A stretch of DNA of 64,000 nt. It comes from Massilia norwichensis. Lineage in GTDB: Bacteria; Pseudomonadota; Gammaproteobacteria; Burkholderiales; Burkholderiaceae_D. Each line of letters opens with the position of its first letter. The stretch's first letter is position 1. The translations under genes were made by a program, and so were the position numbers. The stretch covers positions 1 through 64,000 of the forward strand of contig NZ_JANUGX010000009.1 of the NCBI RefSeq assembly GCF_024753245.1, in the 5' to 3' direction. This document shows, piece after piece, positions 52,954-62,162 of this stretch. The notes under the pieces are model-generated. The model worked only from the letters and a program-made list of their open reading frames with translations, was not told the DNA's origin and did no database searches.

Positions 52954-54474
52954 ATGTCTTTCCAACAGGGCCTGAGCGGCTTGAACGGCGCCGCGAAATC
53001 GCTGGACGTCATCGGCAACAACATCGCCAACGCCAGCACGGTCGGCTTCAAGGGTTCGACCACCCAGTTCGCCGACGTCTACGCGCGTTCGCTGAACGGG
53101 GCAGGCAGTGTGAATGGCGGTATCGGCGCGTCGGTCGCCGGCATCGCCCAGCAGTTCACGCAGGGGAATATCGAAACCTCGAACAACCCCCTCGACATCG
53201 CCATCAATGGTGCCGGCTTCTTCCGTACCGAAGCGGCGGGTGTTGTGCAATACACCCGTAACGGCCAGTTTTCACTCGACAAGAATGGATTCCTGGTAAC
53301 ACCTCAGGGAGCCAGCCTGACCGGCTACCCTGTCAATGCCAGCGGCCAGATCATGGCGGGCGTCGCGGCGCCGCTGCAGATCAGTACTGCCGACCTGAAG
53401 CCGAATGCGACCACCAAGGTCGATACGTCGCTGAACCTGGATTCGCGCGCCGAACAGCCGCTCAACTATCCGTTCGACGCCAACGATGCGACCACCTACA
53501 ACAAGCAGACTCCAGTGAGTGTCTACGATACGCTGGGCAATGCGCATGTGATGTCCTTGTACTACGTGAAGACGGGCGCTGGCAGCTGGGACGTGTACGC
53601 GAGCAGCGACGGTACCGAAATGACCAGGGCCAACGTCCTCGCCAAGGCCCAGACCGACACCGGCGTGGTGACCGCGCGCAATGCCTGGACCGCTGCGACC
53701 AAGGCCGTGCCGATCGATGCGGCCGCAGTCGGTACCGCCCTGGCCGATTATGCCGGCAAGACGGCGGAAGCGGTGATCGGCGCCACCGTCGGTGCCAGCC
53801 CTGCCACCATTGCCGCGATCCGGGCAGCTGCGAGTAGTGCCGGCAGCACCGTCGGCTTTACTCCCGCCCAGGTCGACAAGGCGATTGCCGCGGCCACGAC
53901 GGTGCCGCCAAGCCCTGTAGGCACGCTGAAGTTCGATGCGAACGGTGTCCTGTCGGCCCCGCTGATGTCGCCGCAGACCCTGCCACTGACGGTGAACCTG
54001 CCGGTGTATCCGCCCACAGGGGCCAAGGAAATCCTGCCGATCCAGTTGGGCTTCACCGGTACCACCCAGTACGGCGCCGACACCAGCGAGAAGAAGACGA
54101 CGCAGGACGGCTACGCGGCCGGTCACCTGCAGCGTTTCTCGGCCGGTGCGGACGGCGTGATCCTGGGGCAGTACAGCAACGGCCAGACCAAGCCGCTGGG
54201 CCAGGTGGTGCTGGCCAATTTCACCAACCCGAATGGTCTCGAACCACTCGGCAACAACGCCTGGGCCGAGAGCTCGGCATCGGGCTCGCCGATGATCGGC
54301 ACGCCGAATACGGGCAGCCTTGGCGTACTGCAGTCGTCGGCGGTGGAAAGCTCGAACGTCGACCTGACGGCCGAACTGGTCAACATGATCACCGCCCAGC
54401 GCGTGTACCAGGCGAACGCCCAGACCATCAAGACCCAGGACTCGGTGCTGCAGACGCTGGTGAACCTGCGCTAA
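52954..54474 (+). CDS. flgE: Flagellar hook protein FlgE, enlarged
   Basis: FlgE is the hook subunit. The 506-residue protein has the N-terminal FQQGLSGLNGAAKSLDVIGNNIANASTVGFKGS, the conserved FYTRNG-like VQYTRNGQFSLDKNGFLV, and the C-terminal SSAVESSNVDLTAELVNMITAQRVYQANAQTIKTQDSVLQTL motif. It is about 100 residues longer than the enteric protein, because of an Ala-rich, low-complexity insertion (about 245-325) in the surface-exposed middle of the chain. TTAGGAGCA precedes the start. A 74-base inverted-repeat element lies between it and flgF. Confidence 0.95.
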   Translation: MSFQQGLSGLNGAAKSLDVIGNNIANASTVGFKGSTTQFADVYARSLNGAGSVNGGIGASVAGIAQQFTQGNIETSNNPLDIAINGAGFFRTEAAGVVQYTRNGQFSLDKNGFLVTPQGASLTGYPVNASGQIMAGVAAPLQISTADLKPNATTKVDTSLNLDSRAEQPLNYPFDANDATTYNKQTPVSVYDTLGNAHVMSLYYVKTGAGSWDVYASSDGTEMTRANVLAKAQTDTGVVTARNAWTAATKAVPIDAAAVGTALADYAGKTAEAVIGATVGASPATIAAIRAAASSAGSTVGFTPAQVDKAIAAATTVPPSPVGTLKFDANGVLSAPLMSPQTLPLTVNLPVYPPTGAKEILPIQLGFTGTTQYGADTSEKKTTQDGYAAGHLQRFSAGADGVILGQYSNGQTKPLGQVVLANFTNPNGLEPLGNNAWAESSASGSPMIGTPNTGSLGVLQSSAVESSNVDLTAELVNMITAQRVYQANAQTIKTQDSVLQTLVNLR

Positions 54475-54477
54475 CGC

Positions 54478-54551
54478 AAACCGGGGTCAGAGCCCGGTTT
54501 TAGGAAATTGCTAGCGGTCAGTTGCCAAAATTCGGGCTCTGACCCCGGTTT
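54478..54551 (+). repeat. 74-base inverted-repeat element between flgE and flgF
   Basis: A perfect 19-base inverted repeat AAACCGGGGTCAGAGCCCG (54478-54496) pairs with its complement at 54533-54551, enclosing a 36-base middle. Its right end runs into the flgF ribosome site. It looks like a small dispersed element or MITE-like repeat and can form a long hairpin in the hook-rod transcript. Confidence 0.75.
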
Positions 54552-54562
54552 AAGGAAAGATG

Positions 54563-55303
54563 ATGGATCGGTTGATTTACACGGCGGCCAGCGGCGCCAA
54601 GCACATCCTGGAACAGCAGGCGACCACCTCGAACAACCTGGCGAACCTCGGCACCACGGGTTTCCGGGCGCAGTTCGATACGTTTCGCGCGGTGCCGGTC
54701 CAGGGCGAGGGTTTGCCCACGCGCGCTTTTGTGGTCGACAACACGACCGGCGCCGATTTTTCTTCCGGTCCGATACAGGTGACGGGGCGCGACCTCGATG
54801 TCGCCATCAAGGGCAAGGGCTGGATCGCGGTGCAGAACGCGGACGGGACCGAGTCGTATACGCGCAACGGTTCGCTGCAGATCAGCCCGAACGGCATCCT
54901 GCAGACCTCAAACGGCCTGAACGTCGCCGGCGAGGGCGGCCCGATCACGATTCCGCCGGATGTGACCGTGGCGGTCGGCAGCGACGGCACCATCTCGACG
55001 CTGTCGACGACGACCACGCCGGCCGCGCCCACCGTACTGGGCCGCATCAAGCTGGTGAATCCGGTTGAGTCCGACCTGGTGCGCGGCGACGACGGCATGT
55101 TCCGCCTGAAGGACGGGAGCAACGCCCAGGCCGACCCTGCCGTGACGGTGGCCGGCGGCGCCCTCGAGGGCAGCAATGTGTCGGCGGTGGACTCGATGGT
55201 GAACATGATCTCGCTGGCGCGTTCCTTCGAAACCCAAATGAGCCTGCTGAAGAACGCCGAGAATAACGCGGCGAAAGCCACCCAGATCCTCGCTTTGACT
55301 TGA
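54563..55303 (+). CDS. flgF: Flagellar proximal rod protein FlgF
   Basis: FlgF is a rod subunit. The 246-residue protein starts [38 protein letters not shown] and contains [20 protein letters not shown] and the C-terminal [38 protein letters not shown]. Two ATG codons abut (54560, 54563); the second puts AAGGA at six bases and gives the usual N-terminus MDRLIY. The ribosome site is formed at the edge of the inverted-repeat element upstream. Confidence 0.95.
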   Translation: MDRLIYTAASGAKHILEQQATTSNNLANLGTTGFRAQFDTFRAVPVQGEGLPTRAFVVDNTTGADFSSGPIQVTGRDLDVAIKGKGWIAVQNADGTESYTRNGSLQISPNGILQTSNGLNVAGEGGPITIPPDVTVAVGSDGTISTLSTTTTPAAPTVLGRIKLVNPVESDLVRGDDGMFRLKDGSNAQADPAVTVAGGALEGSNVSAVDSMVNMISLARSFETQMSLLKNAENNAAKATQILALT

Positions 55304-55367
55304 TTGCTGCTGGGACATAATTTCATGGTGGGCGATGGAGTGCCGTCGCCGTCAGGAGAACTCCACC

Positions 55368-56150
55368 ATGATCCGTTCCTTATTCATCGCAAAAACCGGT
55401 CTCGAAGCCCAGCAGACCAACCTCGACGTCATCACCAACAACCTCGCCAACGTCAGCACCAACGGCTTCAAGAAGTCGCGTGCGGTGTTCGAGGACCTGC
55501 TGTACCAGAACGTGCGCCAGCCCGGCGCGCAAAGTTCGCAGCAGACCCAGTTGCCGTCCGGCCTGCAGATCGGTACCGGTACCCGCACCGTCGCGACCGA
55601 GCGCATCTTTACGCAGGGCAACCCCCAGCAGACCGGCAACTCGCGCGACGTGATGGTCAACGGCTCGGGTTTCTTCCAGGTGCTGCTGCCCGACGGCACC
55701 CAGGCCTACACCCGTGACGGCTCCTTCCAGAGCGACGCCAATGGCCAGCTGGTCACCTCCAGCGGTTACGTCATTCAGCCGCCGATCACGGTCCCCAGCA
55801 ACGCCTTGTCAATGACCGTCGGTCGCGACGGTACCGTTTCGGTGACCACCGCCGGGCAGGCCGGCTCGACCCAGATCGGCTCGCTCCAGCTGTCCACCTT
55901 CGTCAACCCGGCCGGTCTCGAATCGCGCGGCGAGAACCTGTACGTGGAGACCGCGGCGTCAGGGACCGCCAACACCAACACGCCGGGCACCAACGGCGCC
56001 GGCGTCCTGATGCAGGGATATGTCGAGACTTCGAACGTCAACGTGGTCGAGGAGATGGTCAACATGATCCAGACCCAGCGCGCCTACGAAATCAACTCGA
56101 AGGCGATCACCACCTCCGACCAGATGCTGCAGAAGCTGGCTCAGTTATGA
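55368..56150 (+). CDS. flgG: Flagellar distal rod protein FlgG
   Basis: FlgG is the distal rod subunit. The 260-residue protein starts [47 protein letters not shown], a near-universal FlgG N-terminus, and ends with [47 protein letters not shown]. The ATG at 55368 is preceded by AGGAG; the frame extends back to 55335 without use. Its stop overlaps the flgH start (ATGA). Confidence 0.97.
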   Translation: MIRSLFIAKTGLEAQQTNLDVITNNLANVSTNGFKKSRAVFEDLLYQNVRQPGAQSSQQTQLPSGLQIGTGTRTVATERIFTQGNPQQTGNSRDVMVNGSGFFQVLLPDGTQAYTRDGSFQSDANGQLVTSSGYVIQPPITVPSNALSMTVGRDGTVSVTTAGQAGSTQIGSLQLSTFVNPAGLESRGENLYVETAASGTANTNTPGTNGAGVLMQGYVETSNVNVVEEMVNMIQTQRAYEINSKAITTSDQMLQKLAQL

Positions 56151-56854
56151 AAAAAGTTAGTAAAGCCTGGACCCCCGCCTTCGCGGGGGCGACGTTCAAG
56201 AAGGTTGCGGGGGCGACTGTGGTGTCGGCCCTGGGAGTCCTGCTGGCCGGCTGCGCCGCCACCCCGACCTCGATCGTCAAGGGGCCGACCTCGGTGCGTC
56301 CGCTGATCGCCGACGCCGGCGCACCCACCGAAGGCGCAATCTACAACAGCAGCACCTTCCGCCCGATGTTCGAGGACCGCCGCGCGCGCCACATCGGCGA
56401 CATCCTCACCGTCAGCATCGTCGAGAAGACCTCGGCCAACAAGAGCGGCGCCAGCACCGGCAACAAGTCGGGCAGCGCGGACTTCGGCATCCCCGGCCCG
56501 CTGCAGGGCAGGCTCGGCGCCAGCGTGGGCACCAGCACCGGCACCAAGTATGCCGACGGCGACACCCAGACCGCGTCGAACGCCTTCACCGGCACGATCG
56601 GCGTGACGGTGTCCGAGGTGCTCCCGAACGGCAACCTGATCGTGGTCGGCGAAAAGCAGGTCGCGATGAACAAGGGCGTGGAATTCATCCGCTTCTCGGG
56701 CATGGTCAATCCGGACACCATCCAGCCGGGCAACGTGGTGTCGTCGACCCTGGTGGCCGACGCCCGTGTCGAGTACCGCACCAACAGTACGATCGACCGC
56801 GCCGAGCTGACCTCGATGATGTCGCGTTTCTTCCAGTCCATGCTTCCTTTCTGA
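56147..56854 (+). CDS. flgH: Flagellar L-ring lipoprotein FlgH with repeat-encoded N-region
   Basis: FlgH forms the L-ring in the outer membrane. The 235-residue lipoprotein has the lipobox LAGC with Cys36, then [71 protein letters not shown] and a typical C-terminus. Its signal peptide is unusual: residues 7-16 read [10 protein letters not shown], the peptide encoded by the REP-type palindrome found at 7148 (inverted here). A second basic stretch FKKVAG follows, directly before the hydrophobic core, so the original start may have lain near there. The ATG at 56147 overlaps flgG. Alternatives inside the frame lack ATG codons before the core. Confidence 0.93.
   Translation: MKKVSKAWTPAFAGATFKKVAGATVVSALGVLLAGCAATPTSIVKGPTSVRPLIADAGAPTEGAIYNSSTFRPMFEDRRARHIGDILTVSIVEKTSANKSGASTGNKSGSADFGIPGPLQGRLGASVGTSTGTKYADGDTQTASNAFTGTIGVTVSEVLPNGNLIVVGEKQVAMNKGVEFIRFSGMVNPDTIQPGNVVSSTLVADARVEYRTNSTIDRAELTSMMSRFFQSMLPF
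56161..56193 (-). repeat. REP-type palindrome (family A) inside flgH
   Basis: The stem CCCCCGC/GCGGGGG (56172-56178 and 56183-56189) with loop CTTC, plus flanking bases, matches the complement of the copy at 7148. It is read through in frame as part of the FlgH signal peptide n-region. Confidence 0.8.
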
Positions 56855-56856
56855 CC

Positions 56857-57969
56857 ATGCGCTTCAACTTCAAACTGATCGCCCTCGCCGCCGCCCTGAT
56901 CTGCCCGATCCTGTCGACGCCGGCCCGGGCCGAGCGCCTGAAGGACATCGCCAGCTTCGGCGGCGTGCGCCAGAACCAGCTGTCCGGCTACGGCATCGTG
57001 GTCGGCCTCGACGGCACCGGCGACCAGACCACCCAGACGCCGTTCACCGTGCAGTCGATCATGGCGATGCTGCAGCAGAAAGGCATCAGCCTGCCGGCCG
57101 GCACCCAGCTGCAGCTGAAGAACGTGGCGGCCGTGATGGTCACCACCTCGCTGCCGGCCTTCGCCCAGCCGGGCCAGACCATCGACGTGACCGTGTCCTC
57201 GATGGGCAACGCGAAGAGCCTGCGCGGCGGCACCCTCCTCATGACGCCGCTGCAGGGCGCCGACGGCCAGGTGTATGCCATGGCCCAGGGCAACATCCTG
57301 GTCGGCGGGGTAGGGGCATCCGGCGGCGGCGCCTCGACCCAGGTGAACCAGCTGGCGGTGGGCCGCATCTCGGCCGGCGCCACCGTCGAACGCGCGGTCG
57401 CCTCCAATCTCGGCGCCGACAACCAGGTCAAGCTGGAACTGAACACCACCGACTTCTCCACCGCCAGCCGCGTGGTCGAGGCGATCAACGACAAGTTCGG
57501 CCCGGGCATCGCCACCGCCCTGGATGGCCGCGTGATCCGGGTGCGCGTGCCGTCCTCGAGCGACCAGCGCGTGTCCTTCCTGGGCATCCTCGAGAACATG
57601 GACGTCAGATCGTCCGAAGCCGCGGCCAAGGTGATCCTGAACGCGCGCACCGGCTCGATCGTGATGAACCGCGCGGTGACCCTGGACACCTGCGCGATCT
57701 CGCACGGCAACCTGACGGTGACGATCGGCGGCGATACCCAGGTCAGCCAGCCGCCAGCCGGTTCGCGCGGCGCCACTGTGGTGACCCAGAATCCGTCGGC
57801 CTCGGTCAAGAAGGACCCCGGCCGCGTCATCATGCTGAACAACGGCGCCTCGCTGGCCGAAGTCGTGAAAGCGATGAACGCGATCGGCGCGACCCCGCAA
57901 GACCTGCTCTCGATCCTGCAGTCGCTGAAGGCCGCCGGCTCGCTGCGCGCGGAACTCGAGATCATCTGA
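56857..57969 (+). CDS. flgI: Flagellar P-ring protein FlgI
   Basis: FlgI forms the periplasmic P-ring. The 370-residue protein has a Sec signal peptide (MRFNFKLIALAAALICPILSTPARA) and then the family's hallmark ERLKDIASFGGVRQNQLSGYGIVVGLDGTGDQT. TPFTVQSIMAMLQQKGISLP and GVTLVTTSLPAFAQPG-like (AAVMVTTSLPAFAQPGQTID) follow. It ends NAIGATPQDLLSILQSLKAAGSLRAELEII, as expected. It lies two bases after flgH and needs FlgA, encoded at 50535, for assembly. Confidence 0.97.
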   Translation: MRFNFKLIALAAALICPILSTPARAERLKDIASFGGVRQNQLSGYGIVVGLDGTGDQTTQTPFTVQSIMAMLQQKGISLPAGTQLQLKNVAAVMVTTSLPAFAQPGQTIDVTVSSMGNAKSLRGGTLLMTPLQGADGQVYAMAQGNILVGGVGASGGGASTQVNQLAVGRISAGATVERAVASNLGADNQVKLELNTTDFSTASRVVEAINDKFGPGIATALDGRVIRVRVPSSSDQRVSFLGILENMDVRSSEAAAKVILNARTGSIVMNRAVTLDTCAISHGNLTVTIGGDTQVSQPPAGSRGATVVTQNPSASVKKDPGRVIMLNNGASLAEVVKAMNAIGATPQDLLSILQSLKAAGSLRAELEII

Positions 57970-57984
57970 AGAAGAAGGCAAACC

Positions 57985-58920
57985 ATGCTCGGCTCGACCC
58001 CTGACCTGTCCGGAAAATTCGCGCTCGATACCAACAGCCTCGGCGACCTGAAACAGTCCGCCAAGGCCGGTTCGCCCGAAGCCTTGAAAGGCGCGGCGAC
58101 GCAGTTCGAGTCCATGTTCATCAACATGATGATGAAGAGCATGCGCGATGCGACGCCGCAGGACGGCATGACGGACAGCCAGGAGACCAGGACCTTCACC
58201 ACCATGCTCGACCAGCAGATGAGCCAGAAGCTGGCCAAGCGCGGCATCGGCCTGGCCGACGTGCTGGTGCGCCAGCTGTCGGTGCAGGAGCAGGGCCAGG
58301 CACTGGCCAAGCAGATGCAGTCGGGCGCGCTGGCGATCGGCGGCGAACGGAGCGCCAACGTGGGCCGCCTGCAGCGCGGTGCCGACACCATGTCGACCGA
58401 CGCCGCCCCTTCCGCATCCGGCATCACCGGCAGCGCCCGCAGCACGACCGACGCCGGCAAGCCGGCCCACGTACGCGCCTTCCAGGACAAGCTGGCCGGC
58501 GCCGCCGAGGATGCCGAGCGCGCCACCGGCGTGCCGGCCAAGTTCATGCTGGGCCAGGCCGCGCTGGAAACCGGCTGGGGCAAGCGCGTGATCCGCAACC
58601 ACGACGGCAGCTCCAGCAACAACCTGTTCGGCATCAAGGCCGGTCCGGGCTGGAAGGGCAAGGTCGCTACCGCCGTCACCACCGAATACGTGAACGGTCG
58701 GCCGCACACGCGGGTCGAGAAGTTCCGGGCCTACGATTCGCCGGCGGAGTCCTTCAAGGATTACGCGCGGATGATCGGCAACAATCCGCGCTACGAAAAA
58801 GTGCTGGACCACGGCGGCGACGCCGCCGCCTTTGCCCACGGCCTGCAGCGTGCCGGCTACGCCACCGACCCGCAGTACGCGGCCAAGCTGTCGCGCATCA
58901 TCAAGCATTCGCTGGCATAA
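57985..58920 (+). CDS. flgJ: Flagellar rod assembly muramidase FlgJ
   Basis: FlgJ caps the growing rod and cuts peptidoglycan to let it pass. The 311-residue protein has the rod-binding N-terminal domain (ALKGAATQFESMFINMMMKSMRDATPQ, about 32-58) and a C-terminal glycosidase family 73 domain (about 155-311) with catalytic E195 in GQAALETGWGKR and the conserved NLFGIKAG and YDSPAESFKDYARMI. A variable Ser/Ala/Thr linker (about 120-155) joins them. Its stop codon TAA is the first part of the sigma-28 promoter for flgK. Confidence 0.96.
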   Translation: MLGSTPDLSGKFALDTNSLGDLKQSAKAGSPEALKGAATQFESMFINMMMKSMRDATPQDGMTDSQETRTFTTMLDQQMSQKLAKRGIGLADVLVRQLSVQEQGQALAKQMQSGALAIGGERSANVGRLQRGADTMSTDAAPSASGITGSARSTTDAGKPAHVRAFQDKLAGAAEDAERATGVPAKFMLGQAALETGWGKRVIRNHDGSSSNNLFGIKAGPGWKGKVATAVTTEYVNGRPHTRVEKFRAYDSPAESFKDYARMIGNNPRYEKVLDHGGDAAAFAHGLQRAGYATDPQYAAKLSRIIKHSLA

Positions 58921-58944
58921 AGTTCTGGCGGGTTCTGCCGACAA
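58918..58944 (+). promoter_or_regulatory. Sigma-28 (FliA) promoter for flgK-flgL
   Basis: TAAAGTTC (58918-58925) and GCCGACAA (58937-58944) are separated by 11 bases, matching 14 of 16 positions of the FliA consensus. The first three bases are the flgJ stop codon, and flgK begins 28 bases after the -10 end. Confidence 0.85.
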
Positions 58945-58971
58945 CAACAACGTACACAGGAAGAAGAGCAC

Positions 58972-60918
58972 ATGTCCCTCCTCAGCATCGGCAAGTCCGG
59001 TCTGTACGCCGCCCAGGCGGCGCTGTCGACGACCGGCCACAACATCACCAACGCCAACGTCGCCGGCTACAGCCGCCAGACGGTGGTGCAGGCGACCGCC
59101 ATTGCAAATTCAGTGGGCAACGGCTATATCGGCACCGGCACCCAGATTGCCCAGATCAAGCGCTACTCGGACGAGTTTCTGAACGCCCAGGTCCGCACGG
59201 CCCAGGCCGCGAGCAGTGGGTTGGATGCCTACCAGGCCCAGATTACCCAGATCGATAATATGCTGTCGAGCAGCACTTCCGGCCTGTCGCCGGCGCTGCA
59301 GGATTTCTTCTCGGCGGTGCAGAGCCTCACTGGTGACCGTGCCGGCGTGCCGTCGCGTGGTGCGCTGCTGAGCGCGGCGGAAACCCTGGCAACCCGCTTT
59401 CAGGCCATGAACGGCCGCATGGAAGAGATCCGCGAAGGCGTCAACGGGCAGGTGGGCAGCAACGTCACCCTGATCAACAGCTATGCCTCCGAGATCGCTT
59501 CGCTGAACGACCAGATCGGCAAACTGGCCGGCAACAGTAGCCTGAATCTGCCGAACGACTTGCTCGACAAACGCGACCAGCTGGTTGTCGAGCTGAACAA
59601 GCAGATCAAGACTACCGTCGTGGCCGGCGATAACAACAGCCTGACCGTTTCGATCGGTAATGGGCAACCGCTGATCGTTGGCTCGCGCGCATTCCAGCTG
59701 GCTGCGATCGGCTCGCCGACCGACCAGACCCGGGTGACGGTTGGCTTCGTTACCAACGATAAGATTACCCCGATTCCGGAAAGCGCCCTCGTTGGCGGTG
59801 AACTGGGCGGCCTACTGGAATTCCGCTCCAGGACACTCGATCCGGCCCAGAACGCGCTGGGACGGATCGCGATCGGCTTGGCCGCCAGTTTTAATGAACA
59901 GCATCACCTGGGCCTGGATGCGAAAGGTAACCCGGGCGGCGATTTCTTCGCGATCGAACCGGCGGAGTACACCGCGAACATCGCCAACAACCAGACCAGC
60001 ACTACGGTGATCTCGGCCACGATCAGCGATGTCACCGCGCTCACCGCCAGCGACTACAAGGTCGACTTCAAGGATGGCAAATGCCTGGTGACGCGGCTGT
60101 CGGACGGCCAGCCGAACGAAATCGTGCCGTATCCGCAGACGACGCCGCAAACCATCGACGGCATCGATTTCATGATCACCGGCACGGCCGCTACGGGTGA
60201 CAACTTCCTGGTGCGTCCGACCGCCAACGGCGCCGCCAATTTCAAGGTCAAGCTGACCGATGCCAGCCAGATCGCAGCGGCTGCCCCCATCGTGACCAGT
60301 AACCCGGTGGACAACAGGGGCAGCGGCAAGATCGGTGAGGCCACGGTAGACAAGACCTACCTGGCCTCTCCGCTGACGGCTCCCGTGAAGCTGGTCTACG
60401 ATAGCGCGACCGGCACCCTGGGCGGTTTTCCGGCGGGCCAGGCGGTGGCCGTGAGCGGCGATCCCGACTCGCCCTACGCCGCCGGCCTGCCGGTGCCGTT
60501 CAAGGCCGGCGCCACCTATACGGTAGGCGGAATGAGCTTCAGCATGAGCGGCGTGCCGTCGAACGGCGACCAGTTCGTGATCGAACGCACGACCGGCACC
60601 GGCGACACCCGCAATGCCAGCCTGCTGGGCGACCTGCAGACCAAGAATATCCTGGACGGTAACAGTGCCACCTACCAGTCGGCCTATGCCCACCTGGTCG
60701 GGACGGTCGGCAACAAGACCCGGGAGGTGCAGGTCAACGCGGACGCCAGCGCGGCCCAGCTGGCGCAGGCGGAAAGTGCTGCCAATAATGTCTCGGGTGT
60801 CAACCTGGACGAGGAGGCGGCCAATCTGCTCAAGTACCAGCAGGCCTACCAGGCGGCGGGCAAGGTCATGCAGATCGCCAGCACCATGTTCGACACCTTG
60901 CTGTCGATCGGTCACTAA
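58972..60918 (+). CDS. flgK: Flagellar hook-filament junction protein FlgK
   Basis: FlgK is the first junction protein, placed between hook and filament. The 648-residue protein has the N-terminal SLLSIGKSGLYAAQAALSTTGHNITNANVAGYSRQTV and C-terminal NVSGVNLDEEAANLLKYQQAYQAAGKVMQIASTMFDTLLSI, both typical. GGAAGAAGAG precedes ATG 58972. The central part (about 320-560) is variable and surface-exposed. It is headed by its own sigma-28 promoter, as expected of a late gene, and FlgN (49629) is its export chaperone. Confidence 0.96.
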   Translation: MSLLSIGKSGLYAAQAALSTTGHNITNANVAGYSRQTVVQATAIANSVGNGYIGTGTQIAQIKRYSDEFLNAQVRTAQAASSGLDAYQAQITQIDNMLSSSTSGLSPALQDFFSAVQSLTGDRAGVPSRGALLSAAETLATRFQAMNGRMEEIREGVNGQVGSNVTLINSYASEIASLNDQIGKLAGNSSLNLPNDLLDKRDQLVVELNKQIKTTVVAGDNNSLTVSIGNGQPLIVGSRAFQLAAIGSPTDQTRVTVGFVTNDKITPIPESALVGGELGGLLEFRSRTLDPAQNALGRIAIGLAASFNEQHHLGLDAKGNPGGDFFAIEPAEYTANIANNQTSTTVISATISDVTALTASDYKVDFKDGKCLVTRLSDGQPNEIVPYPQTTPQTIDGIDFMITGTAATGDNFLVRPTANGAANFKVKLTDASQIAAAAPIVTSNPVDNRGSGKIGEATVDKTYLASPLTAPVKLVYDSATGTLGGFPAGQAVAVSGDPDSPYAAGLPVPFKAGATYTVGGMSFSMSGVPSNGDQFVIERTTGTGDTRNASLLGDLQTKNILDGNSATYQSAYAHLVGTVGNKTREVQVNADASAAQLAQAESAANNVSGVNLDEEAANLLKYQQAYQAAGKVMQIASTMFDTLLSIGH

Positions 60919-60932
60919 TCGGAGTCAGGACC

Positions 60933-62162
60933 ATGACCATACGCTTCAGTACCAACGCATTGTTCCAGAGCAGCACAAACCAGCTCAACCTGCTGCAGAG
61001 CCAGATGGCCAGGACCCAGATGCAACTGTCGAAGAATAGTCGCCTGTTGACGGCGGCCGACGATCCGATCGCCGCGGCACGCGCGCTCGAGGTCACGCAG
61101 TCGCAGGCAATGAACACCCAGTTCGGCACCAATCGATCAGCTGCCAAGACCTCGCTGTCGCTGGTCGAGCAGACCTTGCAGGGCGTGACCGGGCAGATTC
61201 AGGACATCCAGAGTTTGATCGTTACCGCAGGTAATGGCATCTACAACCAATCCGATCGCGAAGCCCTGGCTACCGAGCTGGAAGGCCGGCTTGCCGAGAT
61301 GTTCGGACTGGCGAACACCGCCGACGGTACCGGCGGCTATCTGTTCTCCGGCTACAGGTCGACTGTCCAGCCGTTCCAGCCGACGGCGGACGGCTCCCTC
61401 TACCAGGGCGACCAGGGCCAGCGCAGCCTGCAGGTCGGGTCGTCGCGCAAAATGGCGGTCAGTGAGAACGGCAGCGCGATCTTCGAAGCGATCGTCACCG
61501 GCAACGGCCATTTCCAGACGCAGGCCAGCGCCGCCAACGCCGGCTCTGGCGTCATCTCGGCCGGCTCCGCCACCGACCTCGGAAAGCTGACCGGCCATGA
61601 CTATGTGATCAGCTTCAGCGTCGGCGGTACGCCGGCAGTGACGACCTATACGGTGACCGACAAGATGGCAACGGACGACACCGGCCTGCCCAGGAACCAG
61701 CCCTACGTGTCGGGAGCCGCGATTGCCTTCGATGGGTTGTCGTTCGACATCGAAGGCGCTCCTGCCGACGGCGACAGCTTCAGCGTCGAACCGAGCGCCA
61801 GACAGTCCGTGTTCACCACGGTGACGGACCTGATCAAGACGCTGCGCGCTCCGGCCGATACGCCGGCCGGCAAGACAGCCCTGGCGAACGGCTTGCGCGT
61901 TGCCAGTACGAACATGAAGAACGCGCTCGACAACGTGCTGACGGTGCAAGCATCGATCGGGTCGCGGATGAAGGAAATCGACTATCTCGACGACGACGGC
62001 GCCGATCTGAACGTCCAGTATCAGAGCACGCTCAGTGGTCTGCAGGATCTCGACATGGTGAAGGCCATCTCGCTGTTTACCCAGCAGCAGCAGACGCTGC
62101 AGGCGGCCCAGGTGTCGTTCAAGACGATGTCGGGCCTGTCGCTGTTCAACTACATCGGTTGA
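60933..62162 (+). CDS. flgL: Flagellar hook-filament junction protein FlgL
   Basis: FlgL is the second junction protein. The 409-residue protein has a flagellin-like N-terminus (RFSTNALFQSSTNQLNLLQSQMARTQMQLSKNSRLLTAADDPIAAARALEV) and the C-terminal coiled-coil LNVQYQSTLSGLQDLDMVKAISLFTQQQQTLQAAQVSFKTMSGLSLFNYI. It lies 14 bases after flgK in the same late unit. Longer than the roughly 317 residues of E. coli FlgL, it carries an extra middle domain (about 180-290). The 3' end overlaps the convergent fliR by 13 bases, with no terminator visible between. Confidence 0.95.
   Translation: MTIRFSTNALFQSSTNQLNLLQSQMARTQMQLSKNSRLLTAADDPIAAARALEVTQSQAMNTQFGTNRSAAKTSLSLVEQTLQGVTGQIQDIQSLIVTAGNGIYNQSDREALATELEGRLAEMFGLANTADGTGGYLFSGYRSTVQPFQPTADGSLYQGDQGQRSLQVGSSRKMAVSENGSAIFEAIVTGNGHFQTQASAANAGSGVISAGSATDLGKLTGHDYVISFSVGGTPAVTTYTVTDKMATDDTGLPRNQPYVSGAAIAFDGLSFDIEGAPADGDSFSVEPSARQSVFTTVTDLIKTLRAPADTPAGKTALANGLRVASTNMKNALDNVLTVQASIGSRMKEIDYLDDDGADLNVQYQSTLSGLQDLDMVKAISLFTQQQQTLQAAQVSFKTMSGLSLFNYIG

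Noticed and set aside
56341..59040. 899-codon open frame on the minus strand opposite flgH, flgI and flgJ
   Set aside because: It is a GC-bias shadow; composition is unlike a protein and all three sense genes are certain.
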